This document shows, in pieces, positions 54,471-64,000 of a DNA stretch of 64,000 bases (position 1 is the stretch's first letter; each line of letters starts with the position of its first letter). Origin of the DNA: Enterococcus alcedinis (GTDB lineage Bacteria > Bacillota > Bacilli > Lactobacillales > Enterococcaceae). The stretch is taken from contig NZ_BMDT01000001.1 in assembly GCF_014635985.1 (NCBI RefSeq), positions 519,941 to 583,940 on the forward strand. The letters are read 5' to 3'. The notes under the pieces were generated by a model, which was given only the letters and a program-made list of their open reading frames with translations, did not search any database and was not told the origin of the DNA. The position numbers were made by a program, and so were the translations under genes.

Positions 54471-57400
54471 TTACTCTGCCCCCTTCCGGTTACGATAGAC
54501 ATAGTAGATGCCAATTGCTCCAGCCAGCGCGACTAAAACGAGTGTTGCAATCAAGAATTGTTGCGTTCCTTGACCACCAGTCGAAGGCAACTGACCTTTT
54601 TGACGGTTTTTGACTGTTAATTGAATCAATGTTTCTCCTTCTGTTGTTGTAGGCGTGTATGCAGTACCGTCAATTGTCACTTGACCGTTTGCGCTAATGA
54701 CAATTGTCATTGGCTCCACACCAATGTATCCATTTGGAGTTCCTGTTTCAGTTAAAATGTACGTTCCTGCAGAAAGTCCTGCGTACGTAAAGATATTTTG
54801 ATTCGTTGTACCTGTGATTGGCGTTTCCGGTGTCGGTAATGTGCGCTTCAAGGTGAAAGTCGCACCTTCCAACGGATCGCCTCGATTATCTTCTTTTGTT
54901 ACTTTTAAGGTAAATAATCGTAAATGATTGACAACTTGGTTACCTGGTTCATTCGGCCGCTCATCGAGACCAGTTAGAACGAGATTTACTGAAGTTGTTC
55001 CTGTATCTGTTACGGTAATTGTTTTATCAGCAATTGTTTCGTAACCAGGAAGTGTATGCGTTTCTCTTAGCTTATACGTCCCTACCGGTAGATTGATATT
55101 ACTAAAATCAACTTCTCCATTTGTGTTAGATGTTCTTTCGGTACTAAGTGAGGTCGTACCATCTGCTTTGAACAGCTGGAACTTAACGCCTACTAATTTA
55201 TCACCATTTTGATTAACCTTGGTGAATTTACCTAGAGAGATTTTTTTCAAGTTGTTCGTCATCTTCAACGTCTTGTCATTCGCTTGAATATTTGTCGATA
55301 CTGGTGTTGGAACTCCAGGATCATATCCGAGTACTCGAGCAGGTGTTTCGACGATACGATAGTTAATCACTTGTCCATTCACATAGGATGGTAAGTTGGA
55401 GAAGGTATGCTTCAAAGCGTTTCCTGTTGCGGTTTTCGCAATAGCAAAGGAACCATTCGTTACATTTTCCCAATTGTTCCCATTTTGTTTTTGAAGTTGC
55501 AAGGTAATGTCTTGACGCGTATTCCAATCGTTATTATCGTCAATCCAGATTTTTTCAACTGGTATACTAATTGTTTTACTGTGACGAACAGATGGGACAG
55601 AAAAATCTAGAGGGTCTGTAATATTTGCTGCAGTAACCGTGGTTCGTTTGTTTGCTGGATAAAATAGTCCATCCTGATATTGTTCTTTTAATTGAACCGT
55701 ATACGTCAAGCGATAACCATCTCGAATATCCTCTCGTCCACCTAAATAAAGATTAGAGACGGTAATTGGATTGGTTGTTTGATCGACTACCGCATTTTTT
55801 GCGTATTGCGGTGCGTTATTGGCTGTTGTTAACACTGCGTTCAAATTCTTTGTCGCTGTATTCAATGACAAGGCATACGACTTCAAGGTGCCTCCAATTA
55901 ACGAAACATAATCACTCATCGGATCAATAATATTACCATTTCGAACGACATCATTTAGCGTTAAAATTAATGTTTTGATTTGATCCAATGCGTCTCCTAG
56001 ATTATCAACTGCTGCATCGTAGAAGTTACTATTCGGATCTGTTGTAGAAGAGCCTGCAAAGTTCCGTAAAATTCCCTTTGCCTGAGTGGCATAATCACCT
56101 GTCAAACCAAATCCAATTGAAATTGGAAAAATAGGTATGATAGTACTACTATTTGGTCGTCTGTTTGCTATGAAATCATTTGTTAAACCAATAACGTTTG
56201 TTCTCGGATTACCATTATTATTACCACCTAGCAAGTTATTATCACTTTCTTGCCCATTCCCAACAAATTGAACACCGTTACCTCCGCTTCTCGTAGCCGA
56301 AAATTGTAAAGTACTATTAGTATCTTGCCTAGTTTTTACTAACTTATTTTGAAAATCGGCTTGTACAGCATAATTTGATGTTCGTGGTGCATAGGTTGCA
56401 ACACCGTCTGATAAGACAATTAGAACTTTTCGTGCATCTGGTCTTGCACCATAACTCGCATTTTTTAATAACTCAATTCCTCCATCGATTCCTAAGAATA
56501 GAGCTGTCCCTCCGTTAGGGTTAGAAGCTAGTAATGGATGGCGCGTTGCTGAGTTATTTCCGTCAAATTTTGTATAATCTTCTGTAAAACCAACAATGGT
56601 ACTCGTCTGACTTCCCGCAGTACCGAAATCAGCCATTTTTGCATAAGGAGTGTATACAGCGTCATTACCTGTTCCACTTTGATTGTCTCCAAATGCAACT
56701 AATCCCATTTTAATGTTACCAGGCTCAAAACTTGCTTCCATCAAATCTTTTGAAAATTTAGCTAATTCTGTTTTTAAATTTGCCCAACGAGGAGAATTGT
56801 TAGCAGTCATACTTCCAGACTTATCAATTACAAACACGACATCTATCTTATTCGTTGTTCGGTTCGTTCCACCGATAACATCGAGCTCGATATCGAATTT
56901 AGTTGGATCGGCTGTTGGCTTCACTGTTTTCTTCATTAGTACGTCAGTTAGTCCTTCACCAAATTGATAACTATGGTAACCATCATTAAAATTATTTTGT
57001 CCTAAAATATGTTCGATCGATGGAATCGTTCCACCTGGTACATCTGTTCCAAAATCAAAGTTTTTAATATTTACATTTGTGCCTGTTCCAGGTAAATACT
57101 TATTTGTTCCATGTGTCGGAAATGTCCCTGTACCATCTGTTGTGTAGTCAAATGGTGTTCCTGTATCCGCTAGCGCCTCAACAGATAATGGTCCAATAAA
57201 ACCCGGTGCAGACTGGATGTATCTACTATTGTTTTTTTGAGGTACCGGGGCTTCACTTTCTGAACTTCCTTCTTCACTACCTTCACTCGGGGAAGATTCT
57301 GTCTTACTTGATTCTGTTGTACTTGTTGACTCTTCTGAACTTTCAGTTTCTTTAATGCTACTGTCTACTTCGGTCGTTTCAACGGGGGAAGTTTCAACTG

Positions 57401-57968
57401 TTGTATCAGTTGACGCTTGAACAATCGGAGCGGACAATGTGTGAGAATCAGCAAATGGCGCGACTAAAATATTTTCTGTTAGTACTTTTTCTTGGCTCAT
57501 CGTGGTTGCTTCTGGTGTTTCACCTGCAACTTCGACTTCATTCGTAACTTCTTCATCGATTTGAACTTTCAATTGTAATTCGCTTACATTTGAAGCGGTT
57601 CGAATCGTTACGGTTCCTTTTCCAGTTTGGCTGAGTGCTTCTGTTTGGAACCAATTGTCTGCACTGGTTGTCCATCCAGCGAGCTGCTCAGGTTGAATCA
57701 CATCCCTTTCATCTTGATTGAATACTTTGATTTTGATTCGCCGTGTATGATTTTCAGCCGGAACTCCCATTGAATAGTTGATTTCCCAAAGTAACTCTTC
57801 ATTCACTTGTCTCGAAGTAGTCGAAACATTTAAATAATCACTCTGAATAATCGTTTGTTTAACTTCTTCTGGTGATTGCGCATAAGCAATATACACTTGA
57901 AAGAAGTTCGGCAAAACACTAATCAATAACAGTAATAACGAAAACCAAACCATTCCTTTTTTTCTCAT
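54471..57968 (-). CDS. Pilus tip adhesin with VWA domain, LPXTG type, EbpA-like
   Basis: An 1165-residue secreted adhesin. A signal peptide (residues 1-31) is followed by an N-terminal beta region and a Ser/Glu/Thr-rich linker at about 190-240. The von Willebrand A domain begins near 375 and has the metal site DKSGS (382-386). Three Cna-B-like domains follow (about 800-890, 905-985 and 1015-1095) with E-box-type sequences YKLRETHTLPGY and YILTETGTPNGY. LPSTG is at 1127-1131, followed by a membrane helix and a basic tail. GGAGGG precedes the ATG. It is the first gene of the pilus operon and probably binds host or surface ligands through the VWA domain. Confidence 0.93.
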   Translation of the reverse strand: MRKKGMVWFSLLLLLISVLPNFFQVYIAYAQSPEEVKQTIIQSDYLNVSTTSRQVNEELLWEINYSMGVPAENHTRRIKIKVFNQDERDVIQPEQLAGWTTSADNWFQTEALSQTGKGTVTIRTASNVSELQLKVQIDEEVTNEVEVAGETPEATTMSQEKVLTENILVAPFADSHTLSAPIVQASTDTTVETSPVETTEVDSSIKETESSEESTSTTESSKTESSPSEGSEEGSSESEAPVPQKNNSRYIQSAPGFIGPLSVEALADTGTPFDYTTDGTGTFPTHGTNKYLPGTGTNVNIKNFDFGTDVPGGTIPSIEHILGQNNFNDGYHSYQFGEGLTDVLMKKTVKPTADPTKFDIELDVIGGTNRTTNKIDVVFVIDKSGSMTANNSPRWANLKTELAKFSKDLMEASFEPGNIKMGLVAFGDNQSGTGNDAVYTPYAKMADFGTAGSQTSTIVGFTEDYTKFDGNNSATRHPLLASNPNGGTALFLGIDGGIELLKNASYGARPDARKVLIVLSDGVATYAPRTSNYAVQADFQNKLVKTRQDTNSTLQFSATRSGGNGVQFVGNGQESDNNLLGGNNNGNPRTNVIGLTNDFIANRRPNSSTIIPIFPISIGFGLTGDYATQAKGILRNFAGSSTTDPNSNFYDAAVDNLGDALDQIKTLILTLNDVVRNGNIIDPMSDYVSLIGGTLKSYALSLNTATKNLNAVLTTANNAPQYAKNAVVDQTTNPITVSNLYLGGREDIRDGYRLTYTVQLKEQYQDGLFYPANKRTTVTAANITDPLDFSVPSVRHSKTISIPVEKIWIDDNNDWNTRQDITLQLQKQNGNNWENVTNGSFAIAKTATGNALKHTFSNLPSYVNGQVINYRIVETPARVLGYDPGVPTPVSTNIQANDKTLKMTNNLKKISLGKFTKVNQNGDKLVGVKFQLFKADGTTSLSTERTSNTNGEVDFSNINLPVGTYKLRETHTLPGYETIADKTITVTDTGTTSVNLVLTGLDERPNEPGNQVVNHLRLFTLKVTKEDNRGDPLEGATFTLKRTLPTPETPITGTTNQNIFTYAGLSAGTYILTETGTPNGYIGVEPMTIVISANGQVTIDGTAYTPTTTEGETLIQLTVKNRQKGQLPSTGGQGTQQFLIATLVLVALAGAIGIYYVYRNRKGAE

Positions 57969-58301
57969 TGTCTACCCTCCTATCCTCTCTTTATGACACT
58001 TCACTTTTTAAAGACTCATAAATATTTAAGTAAAGATTTTTTTGTCACAATTAGATAGAATTTTTTTGTAAAAGGCCGATGTTTCTACTTTGAAGTGACG
58101 TACATTAGAATATGATAAGTAACAATAAATTGACTGTCCTACTGACTATAGATCACAATATATGTGACTATCCACTAAACAAATCTTACCATTTTCTAAT
58201 CATATCTTCATGTTCTTATTATCATGAATCATAGACGAATATTTGGACATAGTTATTCACAAAAATCAGAGTATAATGTTCTTTATAGGAGGTATAAGAA
58301 C
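57969..58301. promoter_or_regulatory. Divergent control region of the pilus operon and its regulator
   Basis: This 333-base AT-rich interval has a TATAAT box for the regulator gene (58271-58276) without a good -35, which suggests activator dependence. An imperfect palindrome, ATAGATCACA then TGTGACTAT (58148-58171), lies near the middle and could be an operator. A clear sigma-A promoter for the pilin operon is not seen. Confidence 0.45.
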
Positions 58302-59765
58302 ATGATTAATGGACAAATGACTTTGGTAGCACCGTTGGGTTTAGATCGTGATTTTTTATTAAAGAGCCATTTATTACAAGTATTAGATAATGCCCATGAT
58401 TTTTTAACAACTTCAGAAATTGCCAAACAAATCCCACAATTTAGTATTGATGTGATCCAGCAAACTTGTCGGATGTTGAAAGAAGACCTTCATGTATTTT
58501 TTCCTGAACCTGCATGTGAATTTATTATTAGTAAACGTTCTGGTATTCGGTTAATCCGTCGAAACGTAACATTAAAACAATTAATTAACCACTACGCTCA
58601 GCAAGATTTATCGTTCATCTTAATCCAGAAACTATTCCTTCACCGTGAGATTGTCTCCATTGACTTCTATGAAGAACATCATATTAGTGAATCCACGTTA
58701 CGGCGAAAAGTTAGAAGCATTAACGCAACCATTAATAATTATGACATTCACATTACATTTGCCCAAAAAATAAAATTAACTGGCTCTGAATTTGCTATTC
58801 GTTCTTTTTACTTCTCTTTTTTATTTTTGTTGTATCGCCAACTATCCTCGCTCCCACTGCTAGATGAACAAGGTTTTTTTGAATCACGATCACTAAAAAT
58901 ATTAGACTATTTAGAAACTTCATTAACTCTTCGGGAATTTGATATCTTTGCACTTGTTTACTACACTTATGAACAGGGTGTTTATGCAGGGATTCCCCTT
59001 CAATTGTCCGAAAAGGAAAAATACTTGTTTCAACAATTTCATTTTCCACCGAAACCCCCATTTTTAAATAATTGGTCATTGATCGAATGGCAGTTTTTTC
59101 TACTTTTCTTATACTCATCTGAGCTACTTCATTATAATTTCAAGGTCTCTTTAAAAGATTCTGCCTTTAATGAAGTTCTAGACGATAGTACCAATTGGGT
59201 TCATGCTTTTCAGCAAACTTTTCACCCTTTAACGGTTCGACAGCAACAAGCCGTTTTTCACTCAATTAGTAAATATATCACTCTTTCTCATTTCGTTTTT
59301 ATGCGAGATGAAATTTTCTTCCTTTTTAGAATTGTCAATTACAGTCATCTTGAACAAGCAGCTCCTAATTATTACAAGCGCTTTCTTGTATTTTGGAAGA
59401 CTTTCTGTCAAAAGTCCCCTCATTTAGATACGAATCTTTTTCGATTAAAAAGCTTTACATTAATGACATACTTCTCGCCACTCGTTGCACCTTTAGCCCC
59501 CGTTACAATTGCTATTTATTCTGAATTTGCTGGTTTCTTATCAAAGTATCTAAGTGACCGGCTAACGATTCATTTCCAAGCATTTTATCAATTGACCTTT
59601 GTAGACTCCTTTTTAGACGCGGATTTAATTATTTCTACGACGCCTTTGCATCCTGATGAATTATTAGGAACGCCAGCAATCATCGTTGAACCGACACTTA
59701 ATATAGCCGATCTCTTATTAATCCAAGATAAAATCCAAGTAATTGTTAACGAGCGGACAGAGTAA
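58302..59765 (+). CDS. Mga/AtxA-family pilus regulator, EbpR-like
   Basis: A 487-residue transcription factor of the Mga/AtxA type. It has N-terminal winged-helix domains (HLLQVLDNAHDFLTTSEIAKQ at residues 20-45, and a second helix-turn-helix around HISESTLRRKVRSIN), a long helical middle with PRD-like elements, and a C-terminal PTS IIB-like fold (about residues 405-487). It is divergent from the pilin operon, as ebpR is from ebpABC, and is therefore a likely activator. The ATG at 58302 has AGGAGG nine bases upstream. Confidence 0.85.
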   Translation: MINGQMTLVAPLGLDRDFLLKSHLLQVLDNAHDFLTTSEIAKQIPQFSIDVIQQTCRMLKEDLHVFFPEPACEFIISKRSGIRLIRRNVTLKQLINHYAQQDLSFILIQKLFLHREIVSIDFYEEHHISESTLRRKVRSINATINNYDIHITFAQKIKLTGSEFAIRSFYFSFLFLLYRQLSSLPLLDEQGFFESRSLKILDYLETSLTLREFDIFALVYYTYEQGVYAGIPLQLSEKEKYLFQQFHFPPKPPFLNNWSLIEWQFFLLFLYSSELLHYNFKVSLKDSAFNEVLDDSTNWVHAFQQTFHPLTVRQQQAVFHSISKYITLSHFVFMRDEIFFLFRIVNYSHLEQAAPNYYKRFLVFWKTFCQKSPHLDTNLFRLKSFTLMTYFSPLVAPLAPVTIAIYSEFAGFLSKYLSDRLTIHFQAFYQLTFVDSFLDADLIISTTPLHPDELLGTPAIIVEPTLNIADLLLIQDKIQVIVNERTE

Positions 59766-59819
59766 CAAAAAAACCACCTTTAAGCCCATTATTCTTTTGG
59801 ACTTAAAGGTGGTTTTACC
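59766..59819. terminator. Bidirectional terminator between the pilus regulator and thrC
   Basis: A perfect 15-bp stem (59770-59784 with 59802-59816) with A-run and T-run ends lies between converging genes. Confidence 0.9.
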
Positions 59820-59827
59820 TATTCATA

Positions 59828-61324
59828 TTAGTTGGTTGATAAATTTAAGATACCTTCTACGGCTGTTTGCATTGCGTCTACTGCTACGACTTGCGTATGA
59901 CGCACAGGTAAGGTTTCAAGTTCTTTTACTTCGTTCGGTAACGCGATACCCGTCAATGTTTCCAATTGTTGGACAAGTTCAAAATCATTTTCTTTTGATT
60001 TTTCTCCAGAAATGCTTTCTACTACTGTTCTTGGGAATTTATATGGGCTTGCAGTCGAAACAATCACCATTTTATTTGAAGTATCCGTCGCAACCGCAAA
60101 TTTGTCTGCGACATTTTTCGCAACAGCGGTATGTGGGTCCATCGTGTATTTCGTCTGAGCGAAAACTTCCGAAATACTCTGTTCAACTTCTGCCTCTGTT
60201 GCAAAATCAGCAAAGAAATCCGTTAATTGCTCACTCATTGCTGGCGTAATTTGATACTTTCCTTCTATTGATAAGGCGTCCATTAATGCTTTCGTTTGTA
60301 TCGCATTGTCACCGGTTAAATGATAAATTAAACGTTCTAAGTTACTTGAAACTAAAATATCCATTGAAGGTGAGCTCGTTAAGTGGAATTCACGTTGGCG
60401 ATTGTACTCGCCTGTTTGGAAAAAGTCGGTTAAGACATTGTTTGTATTCGATGCACAAATTAAACGATCAATCGGTACACCGATTTGCTTCGCATAATAC
60501 GCCGCTAAGATGTTTCCAAAGTTACCAGTTGGAACGGAAACGTTCATTACGTCTCCATTGTTCAACTCACCTTGTTCAATCAATTGCGCATAAGCATAGA
60601 CATAATAAACAATTTGCGGTAACAAACGTCCGATGTTCATTGAATTCGCTGAAGAGAATTGTTGATTGTTCTCAGCTAAAGCCGCTTTTAAAGCTTGGTC
60701 GTTAAACATTTGTTTTACAGCTGTTTGTGCATCGTCGAAGTTCCCTTTAACCGCTACCACGTGAGTATTCTCACCTGTTTGTGTCACCATTTGCTTTTCT
60801 TGAATCCAGCTGACGCCTTTTTCTGGATAAAAAACAATAATTCGTGTTCCTGGGACATCCGCAAAACCAGCCATCGCGGCTTTTCCAGTATCACCTGATG
60901 TTGCTGTTAGAATCACGATTTCATTTTCAATCTGATTTTTCTTAGCTGCAGTCGTCATTAAATAAGGCAAAATCGATAAGGCTAAATCTTTAAAGGCGAA
61001 TGTTGGGCCATGAAAGAGTTCTAGGAAATAATCTTCGCCTTTTTTGACAACCGGTGCAATGGTTGGGTCACTGAATTTTTCATCATAGGCGCCTTCAACA
61101 CACGCATTAATTTCTTCTGGCGTAAAATCCGTTAAAAAAGCTTGTAAAATGAATTTTGCGACTTCTTGGTAGCTCTTTTTAGCCAATTCCTCAAAGTTTA
61201 AATGCAATTTGGGCATTTCAGTTGGGACGTATAAGCCACCATCGGAAGCGAGTCCTTGTAAAATGGCTTGTGAGGCGCTCACTTTATTTTTTTCATCTCG
61301 GGTACTTTTATATACAATCGTCAT
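59828..61324 (-). CDS. thrC: Threonine synthase
   Basis: A PLP enzyme that converts O-phosphohomoserine to threonine. The 498-residue protein is of the longer bacterial class, with the PLP-binding Lys112 in FHGPTFAFKDLALS, the phosphate-binding segment TATSGDTGKAA and the C-terminal VVSTASPYKFP. AAGGAG lies eight bases before the ATG. No other threonine biosynthesis gene is adjacent, so it is a stand-alone unit, which is common in lactic acid bacteria. Confidence 0.96.
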   Translation of the reverse strand: MTIVYKSTRDEKNKVSASQAILQGLASDGGLYVPTEMPKLHLNFEELAKKSYQEVAKFILQAFLTDFTPEEINACVEGAYDEKFSDPTIAPVVKKGEDYFLELFHGPTFAFKDLALSILPYLMTTAAKKNQIENEIVILTATSGDTGKAAMAGFADVPGTRIIVFYPEKGVSWIQEKQMVTQTGENTHVVAVKGNFDDAQTAVKQMFNDQALKAALAENNQQFSSANSMNIGRLLPQIVYYVYAYAQLIEQGELNNGDVMNVSVPTGNFGNILAAYYAKQIGVPIDRLICASNTNNVLTDFFQTGEYNRQREFHLTSSPSMDILVSSNLERLIYHLTGDNAIQTKALMDALSIEGKYQITPAMSEQLTDFFADFATEAEVEQSISEVFAQTKYTMDPHTAVAKNVADKFAVATDTSNKMVIVSTASPYKFPRTVVESISGEKSKENDFELVQQLETLTGIALPNEVKELETLPVRHTQVVAVDAMQTAVEGILNLSTN

Positions 61325-61404
61325 CCCTACAACTCCTTAGAATTTTTCTTATTAATTTCACCATTCTATCATTTTTAGCCATAAAGGACTAGTAATTTTT
61401 GATT

Positions 61405-62634
61405 TTATTTATCGGTTTTGCGTAATAAGTACTTATCAAGCTCGTCTTTCATCTTTTCAGGCATCGTTGTTGGGATTGGGAAAACATCGGCACTGATAAT
61501 GCGTTCTGCAAAAGCAATGATGAAATCAACCGTTTTATTGAAGCTTTCAACACTGATAAAATCAATGACGTCTTTTTTTGAATGGATGGTTGCGCCACCT
61601 ACTGCCGCTCCACGTGCAAATGTAATCGCAGGAACGCCACCGTCAGCAAAAGGTGTTGAGTCACTTGGGTACACACCAGTTGATGTTTGGATACCAAAAC
61701 CAAGTTCTTTTGCGACAAAATCAATATAATGCGTAATCGCTTCTTCCCCTGTCACAGAGGCGATATCTTTACCTAAAACGACACCCAACATATCTAAGTT
61801 AATATTCAATTTATATTGTGTCATTTCCTTTTGGTGAGCTGCGACATACGCAGTTGATCCAACAAGACCACGTTCTTCCGTTCCACACCATAAGAATTTC
61901 AACGTGCGTTTCGGTTTAGTTTGACTAAAATGTTTTAAGAAATCTAAAATCGCTAAGGAACCCGTCGCATTGTCATAGACACCTTTGGAATGACGAACAG
62001 AATCGTAATGACCAGAAAAACAAATCACTTCATCCTCGATTTCACCAGGCAATGTAACAACAAGGTTATGTGACGTGCGTGTACTCACTTTTCCAGATAC
62101 CGCTAATTTCACCTTTTGAGGATTCAAGCGGACAAGTGTTTCAGCGTCATGAATACTCATATTCACACCAGGTAATTTCCCTAATTCTTGTAATTTCGGA
62201 CGTAAATAACGCTCATCAATATCGGTGGTTTCGTCATAAACGCTACCATTAAAAGTAATAAACCCAAGAACACCCGCATCCACAATTTTTTTATAATTAG
62301 CAAACGTTAAACCACCGTTGAATAAGGCGATTTTCCCTTTGGCTTTTGCAAGACTAATGGCATTTAGGTCATCAATATAGATAAATTCGCCTTCTAACCC
62401 TTCCGTAACACCGGCTAGCCCGACACCTGTCACTTCAAAAGATTGGGCTACTGGTTCTAAGATTTCAAATGTTGCTGTGACTTCTTCTGGAAATTCAATT
62501 TCAAAAGGCTCGATTTCTACCTCTAAACCAAGTTTTTCAATTTCTTCTTTAATAATCATTGCTGCTTGATATTCTTCTTTCGAACCGGCTACACGTTCAA
62601 AAGAGAGTTTTTTCAATAATTCTAAATTTTCCAT
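61405..62634 (-). CDS. M28-family zinc aminopeptidase with PA domain
   Basis: A 409-residue peptidase with an N-terminal part and inserted PA domain (about residues 70-190), then the M28 catalytic fold. Zinc ligands and catalytic acids are seen in FSGHYDSV, GVYDNATGS (bridging Asp), LWCGTEERGLVGS (Glu pair) and NLDMLG, with a late IHSKKDVID. No signal peptide is visible, so it appears cytoplasmic. The ATG at 62634 follows AAGGAG at a spacing of about ten; a TTG eight codons earlier is less likely. It is divergent from queG. Confidence 0.88.
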   Translation of the reverse strand: MENLELLKKLSFERVAGSKEEYQAAMIIKEEIEKLGLEVEIEPFEIEFPEEVTATFEILEPVAQSFEVTGVGLAGVTEGLEGEFIYIDDLNAISLAKAKGKIALFNGGLTFANYKKIVDAGVLGFITFNGSVYDETTDIDERYLRPKLQELGKLPGVNMSIHDAETLVRLNPQKVKLAVSGKVSTRTSHNLVVTLPGEIEDEVICFSGHYDSVRHSKGVYDNATGSLAILDFLKHFSQTKPKRTLKFLWCGTEERGLVGSTAYVAAHQKEMTQYKLNINLDMLGVVLGKDIASVTGEEAITHYIDFVAKELGFGIQTSTGVYPSDSTPFADGGVPAITFARGAAVGGATIHSKKDVIDFISVESFNKTVDFIIAFAERIISADVFPIPTTMPEKMKDELDKYLLRKTDK

Positions 62635-62752
62635 GTCAAAGACGCTCCTTTTTTTCAATTGTATTCATTATACCCTTCCTGAAAAGTGAAAACAAATCGG
62701 TTAATTATGATATGATAGCAATATATAAGTTTTATCATAGGAGGTTGACGAC

Positions 62753-63925
62753 TTGCTTACGTTAAAAGAAAGAATTATTCAAGAAAGCAAAAATTTAGGG
62801 ATTGATAAAATCGGCTTTACGACAGCTGAACCATTTGATTATTTAAAAGAATCCCTCATTGAACAAAAAGAAAAAGGCTATACTTCAGGATTCGAGCATC
62901 AAAACATTGATGAACGACTGTATCCTGAACTAACCTTTGATCAACCTCAAAGTATTATTTCGATAGCTCTTGCCTATCCGACGAAATTTCATGGTGAAAT
63001 TCCTCGTGATGAAAAACGCGGACAGTTCGCGCGAGCTTCATGGGGAACAGATTACCATTTTATTTTACAAGATCGTTTAAAAAAACTGATCGACTTTATT
63101 AAAAGCCAAGCAGAAATATACCAAGGTACCGAAGAATGGCGTTTTGCTCCACAAGTTGATACAGGTGAATTTGTTGATGTTGCAGTAGCTCAACGTGCCG
63201 GTTTAGGATTTATCGGTCGCAACGGTCTCTTAATTACAGAAGAGTTTGGTTCGTTTGTTTATTTAGGAGAGATTGTAACGAATATTCAATTTGAACCCGA
63301 TACACCTGTACCAAATGGTTGTGGCGATTGCACTCGTTGTATCACTGCTTGCCCGACATCCGCCTTATTAGGTGACGGCCGCATGAATGCCCAAAAATGC
63401 CTATCCTTCCAAACTCAAACGAAAGGTATGATGGCCAAAGAATACCGTAAGAAAAATCGCAATGTTGTATACGGCTGTGATATTTGCCAACTCGTCTGTC
63501 CCTATAACCAGAAAAAAGATTTCCACTTCCACCCTGAAATGGAACCAGAAGTCGACGCGGTTTTCCCTAAACTACGACCACTTTTAACCATTACCAACAA
63601 AGAATTTAAAGAACAATTTGGGCAGTTAGCGGGCTCATGGCGAGGTAAACGCACGCTTCAAAGAAATGCGATTATGGCTTTAGCCAATCTGGGAGGTCGT
63701 GAAGCTTTACCTGATATTATCGCTTGCCTAGACGATCAGCGTCCCGTCATACGTGGTACTGCCGTTTGGGCTATCGCAGAATTAACTAGACGAAACCCGG
63801 CAGAATCAATTGAGTTGTTTAATCGATTAAAGGAAACAGAAACAAATGAAGAGGTGTTAATCGAAATTGAAGATGCCTTTGAATTATTTGCCAATCCACG
63901 ACGAAAAAAAATAAATCAGGAATGA
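62753..63925 (+). CDS. queG: Epoxyqueuosine reductase
   Basis: A cobalamin- and iron-sulfur-dependent enzyme for the last step of queuosine formation in tRNA anticodons. The 390-residue protein has the N-terminal DUF1730 region and two 4Fe-4S motifs, [16 protein letters not shown] and [14 protein letters not shown]-terminal HEAT-like repeat (from about 310, [20 protein letters not shown]) is present in many QueG proteins. The start is a TTG at 62753, eight bases after AGGAGG. It is monocistronic, with a terminator at the window end. Confidence 0.95.
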   Translation: MLTLKERIIQESKNLGIDKIGFTTAEPFDYLKESLIEQKEKGYTSGFEHQNIDERLYPELTFDQPQSIISIALAYPTKFHGEIPRDEKRGQFARASWGTDYHFILQDRLKKLIDFIKSQAEIYQGTEEWRFAPQVDTGEFVDVAVAQRAGLGFIGRNGLLITEEFGSFVYLGEIVTNIQFEPDTPVPNGCGDCTRCITACPTSALLGDGRMNAQKCLSFQTQTKGMMAKEYRKKNRNVVYGCDICQLVCPYNQKKDFHFHPEMEPEVDAVFPKLRPLLTITNKEFKEQFGQLAGSWRGKRTLQRNAIMALANLGGREALPDIIACLDDQRPVIRGTAVWAIAELTRRNPAESIELFNRLKETETNEEVLIEIEDAFELFANPRRKKINQE

Positions 63926-63939
63926 TGAGATCTGATATG

Positions 63940-64000
63940 CTCCCCTCATAGTAGACACTAGAAAAAACAAAAATTCTAGTCTACTATGAGAGGAGTTTTT
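63940..64000 (+). terminator. Intrinsic terminator of queG
   Basis: A stem of about 22 bp with two irregularities (63940-63963 with 63974-63995) is followed by a T-run that reaches the window edge. Confidence 0.88.

Noticed and set aside
58795-59118. A 107-codon minus-strand frame inside the pilus regulator
   Set aside because: It is antisense to a clear Mga-type protein and lacks a ribosome binding site.
49611-59819. Pilus locus as a recent mobile island
   Set aside because: No integrase, insertion sequence or flanking direct repeats are visible, and terminators flank it as in ordinary operons. Transfer cannot be judged without comparing genomes.
59743-61324. Long plus-strand frames opposite thrC (up to 168 codons)
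   Set aside because: thrC on the minus strand has complete catalytic motifs and a good start; the antisense frames have no supporting signals.

Overview
The window looks like chromosomal DNA of a low-GC Gram-positive coccus of the family Enterococcaceae (Enterococcus, Vagococcus or a close relative). The evidence is strong AGGAGG-type ribosome binding sites, an RNase PH/Ham1 fusion, streptococcal/enterococcal-type AddAB (RexAB), FabT-type operators, and a pilus locus arranged like the ebpR-ebpABC-srtC locus of E. faecalis. The genus is an inference. Most of the window is housekeeping genes on the minus strand. I see no rRNA, tRNA, insertion sequence, prophage or CRISPR array.

Layout. 1-4.9 kb: recJ (cut by the window edge), a LapA-like membrane protein, an SDR dehydrogenase, rnz, a DUF1269 protein and obgE. 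5-9 kb: a MupG-type hydrolase behind a cre-like site, a secreted cyclophilin lipoprotein, a PH-domain protein, and divergent fabZ/fabI with two FabT-like boxes between them. 9-11.2 kb: a MarR regulator/nitroreductase pair with tandem palindromic operators, and an MscS channel. 11.2-17.3 kb: murI, the rph-ham1 fusion, a YfcE phosphodiesterase and a CbpB-like CBS protein as one operon, then trpS and cardiolipin synthase. 17.4-24.4 kb: a probable sulfur-acquisition island with a LysR regulator divergent from a YeeE/YedE transporter, a CoA-disulfide-reductase/rhodanese flavoprotein and an SsuABC/TauABC-like importer. 24.7-37.1 kb: a YqeK-like HD protein, pheST under a phenylalanine T-box, and addA, addB and lepB. 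37.3-43.3 kb: an operon with a PepT-like peptidase, YitT, an unidentified transporter and an HdeD-family protein, followed by small genes of unknown function. 43.4-49.6 kb: engB, clpX, tig, a TPR protein, and a Crp/Fnr regulator with an HMA-domain protein behind a perfect FNR box.

49.6-59.8 kb is a sortase-assembled pilus locus: a Mga/EbpR-like regulator divergent from a VWA-domain tip adhesin, a minor pilin, a backbone pilin and two tandem class C sortases. It has two unusual features. Both sortases carry an extra C-terminal domain beyond the second membrane helix that looks like a Cna-B/transthyretin fold, and the minor pilin has two LPQTG motifs. The window ends with thrC, an M28 peptidase and queG.

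The best candidates for new biology are the sortase C-terminal domains and pilus architecture, the sulfur island, and the operon carrying the unidentified transporter. The regulatory sites (FabT, FNR, MarR, cre, T-box) are read directly from the sequence by motif and are testable.
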